Positions 59,626-64,000 of a DNA stretch of 64,000 nucleotides are shown in pieces; within the stretch, counting starts at the first letter, position 1, and each line of letters starts with the position of its first letter. The DNA is from Streptomyces sp. HD. GTDB lineage: Bacteria; Actinomycetota; Actinomycetes; Streptomycetales; Streptomycetaceae. The DNA lies in contig NZ_JAQMYP010000009.1 in NCBI RefSeq assembly GCF_028369295.1, positions 143,563 through 207,562 of the forward strand, written 5' to 3'. The position numbers were made by a program, and so were the translations under genes. Under the pieces are notes generated by a model that did not search any database, was not told the DNA's origin, and was given only the letters and a program-made list of their open reading frames with translations.

Positions 59626-61098
59626 TCACTCGGCACCCCCGTCGGCGGGGCCGCCCCCGGTGAGGCGCAGGGTCGCCTCCGCACCCCCGTCGGGATGGTT
59701 GCGGAAGGTCAGGCGGGCGCCGAGCAGCCGGGCCTGGCCGGAGGCAATGGTCAGGCCCAGGCCCGTTCCCGCGGACTCGGAGCCGGTGCGGAACCGCTGA
59801 GGGCCGGAGGCGGTGACGACGGCCAGCAGGTCGGGTGGGAAGCCTGGGCCGTGGTCGCGGACCCGGACGACCGGTCCGGCGCCGTCCCCGTCTGTCTCAG
59901 CGTCCGTCTCGACGTCCACCTCGACCGTTACCGGCGGCGCGCCGTGCCGCAGGGCGTTGTGGACCAGGTTGGTGAGGATCCGCTCCACGCGCCGCGGATC
60001 GGTCTCCGCGACCGCGTCCGCGACGATCCGCACCTCCACGCGGCCGTCCGCTGGGCTGTGCGGTGGGTTGTTCACGTGGCCTGTTTTCGGGCTGCCCACC
60101 CGGCCGTCCGCTGGGCCGTGCGGCGGGTCGTTCACGTGGCCTGTTTTCGGGCTGCCCACCCGGCCGTCCGCTGGGCCGTCCGGCGGGTCGTTCACGTGGT
60201 CCGCTCCCGGGCCGTCCGCCTGCCCCTCCCTCCTCCGGCTCACCACCCGTCCCTCCGCCCCGTCGAGCCCGGCGACCGCGCGCCGGGCCATCGCGCTGAC
60301 CTGCCGGGGTTCGGTCTCCACCGCCACCGCGTGGGCGTCGAGGCGGGCGACCTCAAGGACGTCTTCGACCAGCCCGCGCAACTTGTGCACCCCGCCCGCG
60401 ACCAGCTCGGACGCCGGGCCGGGCGGCAGCAGGCCGGTCGCGGTCACCATCGCCGCGACCGGAGTGCGCAGTTCGTGAGCGATGTCGGCCGTCACCCGCC
60501 GCTCGGCCTCCAGCCGGGCGGCGAGCGCGTCAGCCATGGCGTTCACGGAGGCGGCGATCCGGGCGATCTCGTCCCGCCCTTGCGGGCCGATACGGGCGTC
60601 CAGGTCGCCTTGAGCGATGCGTTCCGCCGTATGGGCGGCGGCGGTGGCCCGGCGGCCCATCCGCACGCCGAGGGCCAGACCGGCCAGGGACACGGCGACG
60701 GTGGCCGCCGCGCCTGCGGTGACCAGCGTCCGGTCCAGCGCGGCCAGCTCGTCGGCCTCACTGTCGTAAGGCTGCGACAGCGCGAGCACGGTCCGGTCGG
60801 AGATGCGGGTCGCCGCCCACAGCACCGGATCGGGTCCGTCCTGGAGATAGGTGACGCGGACGCCGCGGCGCACCGCCTTCGACACGGCCGCGGGCAGGTC
60901 CGGCGGGTCGAGCCGGGCCGCGGACTTGCGGCCGGCCGCCTGGTCGTAGACGGCGCTCATCAGCTGCCGGTCCAGGTAGGAGCGGGCCGTGGCCAGCTGG
61001 CTGGCGGCGGTGATGTGGTGGACGAGCAGGCCGACCGTGCCCGCGACGCACGTGGCCGCCGCGGCGACGGCCAGAGCCACCTTCGTGCCGATGTTCAT
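59626..61098 (-). CDS. cseC: CseC-like sensor histidine kinase
   Basis: A 490-residue kinase: helix 1 (~8-30), extracytoplasmic domain (~31-125), helix 2 (~126-146), HAMP, HisKA with His208 (DIAHELRTPVAAM), and HATPase (ILTNLVHNALRHG). Between the two catalytic parts a 60-bp tandem repeat adds copies of HVNDPPHGPADGRVGSPKTG (residues ~301-354). Gene order and the neighbouring regulator point to CseC, which senses cell-envelope stress in S. coelicolor. Confidence 0.8.
   Translation of the reverse strand: MNIGTKVALAVAAAATCVAGTVGLLVHHITAASQLATARSYLDRQLMSAVYDQAAGRKSAARLDPPDLPAAVSKAVRRGVRVTYLQDGPDPVLWAATRISDRTVLALSQPYDSEADELAALDRTLVTAGAAATVAVSLAGLALGVRMGRRATAAAHTAERIAQGDLDARIGPQGRDEIARIAASVNAMADALAARLEAERRVTADIAHELRTPVAAMVTATGLLPPGPASELVAGGVHKLRGLVEDVLEVARLDAHAVAVETEPRQVSAMARRAVAGLDGAEGRVVSRRREGQADGPGADHVNDPPDGPADGRVGSPKTGHVNDPPHGPADGRVGSPKTGHVNNPPHSPADGRVEVRIVADAVAETDPRRVERILTNLVHNALRHGAPPVTVEVDVETDAETDGDGAGPVVRVRDHGPGFPPDLLAVVTASGPQRFRTGSESAGTGLGLTIASGQARLLGARLTFRNHPDGGAEATLRLTGGGPADGGAE
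60041..60198. repeat. in-frame 60-bp minisatellite inside the kinase gene
   Basis: Two full units (60041-60100, 60101-60160) and a partial third (60161-60198) of a 60-bp sequence, nearly identical. Each unit adds 20 residues without changing frame. Copy number is likely to vary between strains. Confidence 0.9.
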
Positions 61099-61142
61099 GG
61101 GAGCCGTACCGAGTTCATGAGTGCTGTACCGATTCCCGGGCG

Positions 61143-61811
<669 letters not shown>

Positions 61812-61917
61812 GTGTGTCTCCTGAGACGTCGCGCTCCGGCCCCCAAGAGGACCACTCGTATGTGTCGGTGACCCGGCGGCCGTTCACAGTCGCGGGGCGG
61901 AAACGCCGTCATGCTCG

Positions 61918-62376
61918 TCATGCCTGCGGCACCTGCAGGCGCAGGTCACCGACGTCCGCCGCCCAGTCGGGTGCGGGCGGGCGGTCGGGAGTGAGTACGG
62001 CGTGGCTGTAGTAGGCGGCGTACTCGCGCCTGACGAAGCCGCTGAGGACGAGGTGGACCGGGAAGAAGGGGGAATCGCCGTGGGGGCAGCCGGACCTACA
62101 GGCGAAGTCGACCACCAGCCCGGTTCCGACCGCCCGGGGCGTGCCCCAGCCGCGCCACTTCAGGCCGTACAGGGTGGTGGTCGGGGTCAGATCAATGACG
62201 TCGGGGCGCTGCTGCGATCTTGAGCGCACGTCGTTGACGTAGACCGGCCCCGTCCAGGGGATCGCGGTCGGCGCCAGGCCCTCGACCCGCGTGCCGTCGG
62301 CCACCGTGCCGCACCCGGCCAGGCCTATGAGGCTCATGGCGAGCAGCACGCCCAGTGCCGGTCCGCCGTATCGCAT
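61918..62376 (-). CDS. cseA: CseA-like lipoprotein
   Basis: A 152-residue lipoprotein with signal and lipobox GLAGC (Cys22), then GTVADGTRVEGLAPT. Two further cysteines lie in CRSGCPHG. CseA is a negative modulator of the SigE system in S. coelicolor. ATG 62376 follows AGGAGAG. Where sigE would be expected, upstream on this strand, there is only a 261-bp gap and a divergent gene. Confidence 0.75.
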   Translation of the reverse strand: MRYGGPALGVLLAMSLIGLAGCGTVADGTRVEGLAPTAIPWTGPVYVNDVRSRSQQRPDVIDLTPTTTLYGLKWRGWGTPRAVGTGLVVDFACRSGCPHGDSPFFPVHLVLSGFVRREYAAYYSHAVLTPDRPPAPDWAADVGDLRLQVPQA

Positions 62377-62637
62377 GCCGCTCTCCTGCCCTCCGGTGCC
62401 AGCAGGAGGACCACCCTTACGGCTCCAGATGAACGAGACATGTCTTGACATAAAGGAGTCGGTAAATCATGGAAGCGCTCCCACATCTCTGTAACAGCCG
62501 TACGTCATTTCCGCCCGGCAGCTGTGATCCGGCCGCCGGGCCACTGTCATGCGCGGCTGGTCCTCTTTGGTCAGCCGGGGCGCACGGCCCCGGAAAGGGT
62601 CCGGAACCAGGATCCGAGACAAGCCCAAGGAGCCACC

Positions 62638-63276
62638 ATGTCCTCATCCGAGATGTTGGAGACGCAGCTTGAGAAGCGGCGCGGCCTCGCACGGCGACGT
62701 GCCCGGATGGTCGCCGTTCCCGCCATGCTGCTCAGCCTCACCGTCGGCGGGCTCGGCCTGTCCACCATCGCGCACGCCGCCGATTCCCCCCAGTGCCCCC
62801 CCAACGCCGGGGCGTCCACCTGTGGGGCGAACAGCAAGGGCAAGGCGCCGGTCACGGGCGACGAACAGCACCCCCAAAAGCTGACTCCGGGAAAGATGCA
62901 GGACAAGACCCTGAAGGCCTGGCAGGGCATCGGGTGGCCGAACTGGCGCAACATCGGCGACCGTGACGACTCCTGGCAGATCAGCAGTTGGGTCGACCAG
63001 TTCGGCGCCCGGCACGGTGAGTGGGTCGAGACGGGCGGTCGATACTTTGACAACGGCGGCTCTCTCCGGGAGTTCATGAACGAGGGCCATGCGGGCGCGT
63101 CGTCGTCGAACTACCAGGGAACGTTCCAGGAGTACGTCGCGCACACCTTCGACCACAACCCCAACGGGGAGGGCGAGAGGACGGGCCAGGACCGGTTCGT
63201 GCGTGCGATCAACACCGGTGACACGTGGTTCACGCGGGACCACTACAAGACCTTCAGTTACCTCGGCAAGTTCTAG
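62638..63276 (+). CDS. secreted RNase Sa/barnase-fold ribonuclease-like protein
   Basis: A 212-residue exported protein. A long basic N-region (EKRRGLARRRARM) and hydrophobic core end at AHAA near residue 48. The C-terminal part lines up with microbial guanyl ribonucleases: Glu165 in FQEYV (compare YHEYT in RNase Sa), Arg186 in GQDRFV, and His202 in FTRDHYKTF (compare TGDHYATF). That places the Glu-Arg-His triad in the right order. It has Trp-rich sequence before the domain. ATG 62638 follows AAGGAG. Confidence 0.65.
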   Translation: MSSSEMLETQLEKRRGLARRRARMVAVPAMLLSLTVGGLGLSTIAHAADSPQCPPNAGASTCGANSKGKAPVTGDEQHPQKLTPGKMQDKTLKAWQGIGWPNWRNIGDRDDSWQISSWVDQFGARHGEWVETGGRYFDNGGSLREFMNEGHAGASSSNYQGTFQEYVAHTFDHNPNGEGERTGQDRFVRAINTGDTWFTRDHYKTFSYLGKF

Positions 63277-63329
63277 TAAGCCACGGGGACGGCAGGAACC
63301 CCGGGACCGGACTTCAGTTCAAGAGGTCG

Positions 63330-63844
63330 TTGCAACACTCCGATGCAGGGGAACGCGATGGACTTCGAGATCCAGAAGGACCGGAGACCGCAGGACCAAG
63401 GAAGCTCCTGAAGGAGCCGACCCGCTGACGGGCAACAAGGTGTTCAAGGTCCCGGCCGGCGAGGCCGAGTACACCCTGACCACGTCGGCCAGGCGAAGCG
63501 CCCGTGTCCAGGCCGCCTCCACCCGGGGTCGACGCGAGCTGGACGTTCCACTCGAAGGCGCCGTCCAGCGGGCTGCCGACCGAACTGCCGGTCTCCACGG
63601 TGCGCTTCGCGCCGAAGACGGGCCTGGACAGCCGGGTCGAGGCCGGCCGGACCGTCACCTACCCGGTCACCGTCGAGGGCGCGGCCAAGGGGCAGAACCT
63701 CAAGTCGCTGTCGGTGTACGTGTCGTACGACGACGGCAGGACCTGGAAGAAACCGAGGTCCGCAGCGGAAGGATCACCGTGAAGAACCCTGCGAAGGGCA
63801 ACACGTCCACGATCTCGATCCACAACGCGTACTACGGCAAGTGA
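63330..63844 (+). pseudogene. subtilisin-type (S8) protease C-terminal domain, frameshifted
   Basis: Three frames must be joined to read a subtilase tail: AEYTLTTSARRS, then DASWTFHSKAPSSGLPTELP with LPVSTVRFAPKTGLDS, YVSYDDGRTWKK, and after another shift VRSGRITVKNPAKGNTSTIS ending AYYGK. The whole protease catalytic domain is missing. It follows the ribonuclease-like gene by about 55 bp. Confidence 0.7.
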
Positions 63845-63870
63845 GGCCGTGGTTCGCCGGCGTGAATGAG

Positions 63871-63903
63871 AGGAACCCCAGCCGCCGTGCGGCTGGGGTT
63901 CCT
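63871..63903. terminator. terminator between convergent genes
   Basis: AGGAACCCCAGCC and GGCTGGGGTTCCT form a 13-bp perfect stem with a seven-base loop. Confidence 0.85.
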
Positions 63904-63910
63904 CGGCGCG

Positions 63911-64000
63911 TCAGCGCTGCAGGGTGAGCACGCCCGGCCGGTACGGCAGTTTCGCGTAGTCGATGCCGTCCGAGGAGGGGTCCCTGCCCTGGTAGAGGAG
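63911..64000 (-). CDS. C-terminal end of an unidentified convergent gene
   Basis: The last 29 codons of a minus-strand gene whose start lies beyond the window: LLYQGRDPSSDGIDYAKLPY followed by RPGVLTLQR and TGA. Codon use is native. Too little is present to name the family. Confidence 0.6.
   Translation of the reverse strand, partial: LLYQGRDPSSDGIDYAKLPYRPGVLTLQR

Overview
The window is high-G+C actinobacterial DNA and almost certainly comes from a Streptomyces chromosome. The signs are strong G/C bias at third codon positions, GTG and TTG starts, a pSAM2-type integrative conjugative element, SigE/Cse-type signalling genes and an FG-GAP repeat family typical of the genus. Everything below was read by eye; no database search was run.

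Layout. Positions 1-8.3 kb are ordinary chromosome. They hold four tandem secreted FG-GAP (integrin-like propeller) proteins, a MITE-like insertion, a Yip1-family membrane protein, a phosphoribosyltransferase-dcd pair and a tiny CxxC protein. A tRNA-Gly (CCC) gene follows at 8349-8422. Its 3' half is repeated five more times downstream, at about 20.4, 27.4, 45.9, 50.9 and 59.4 kb. These six copies cut 51 kb into five consecutive segments, which I read as integrative elements stacked in one tRNA site.

Segment 1 (8.4-20.4 kb) is a near-complete pSAM2-like element: int, xis, a RepSA-like HUH replication protein, Spd-like transfer proteins, a TraSA-like FtsK translocase, a SCO3933-type regulator, a KorSA-like GntR repressor with repeated operators, and a Pif-like Nudix protein. 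Its cargo includes a lower-G+C DUF262/HNH candidate defence gene. Segment 2 (20.4-27.4 kb) has an integrase cut off at its catalytic tyrosine, a VOC protein, decayed DNA and a secreted GH2 glycosidase. Segment 3 (27.4-46 kb) keeps only a scrap of integrase. It carries a two-component system, two paralogous DUF418 membrane proteins, a frameshifted ABC exporter, a sodium/proton antiporter, a PgsB-PgsC (poly-gamma-glutamate-type) operon with a double Cache-HAMP protein and a Cys-to-Ser NlpC/P60-like protein, and a PMT-type glycosyltransferase. Segment 4 (46-50.9 kb) holds an ArsR-SulP-PPOX-RsbW-STAS-PhnA cluster. Segment 5 (50.9-59.4 kb) holds a complete Liv-type ABC importer with a fused LivH-LivM permease, a hydrolase and a TetR-like regulator.

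Beyond the last tRNA fragment the chromosome appears to resume. It holds a CseA-CseB-CseC set without an adjacent sigE, a secreted protein whose C-terminus matches the catalytic pattern of RNase Sa, a broken subtilase tail and the end of a convergent gene.

Integrase decay grows with distance from the tRNA gene (intact, truncated, fragment, absent). This suggests successive insertion at the tRNA, with older arrivals pushed to the right and their integration genes lost while cargo operons stayed.
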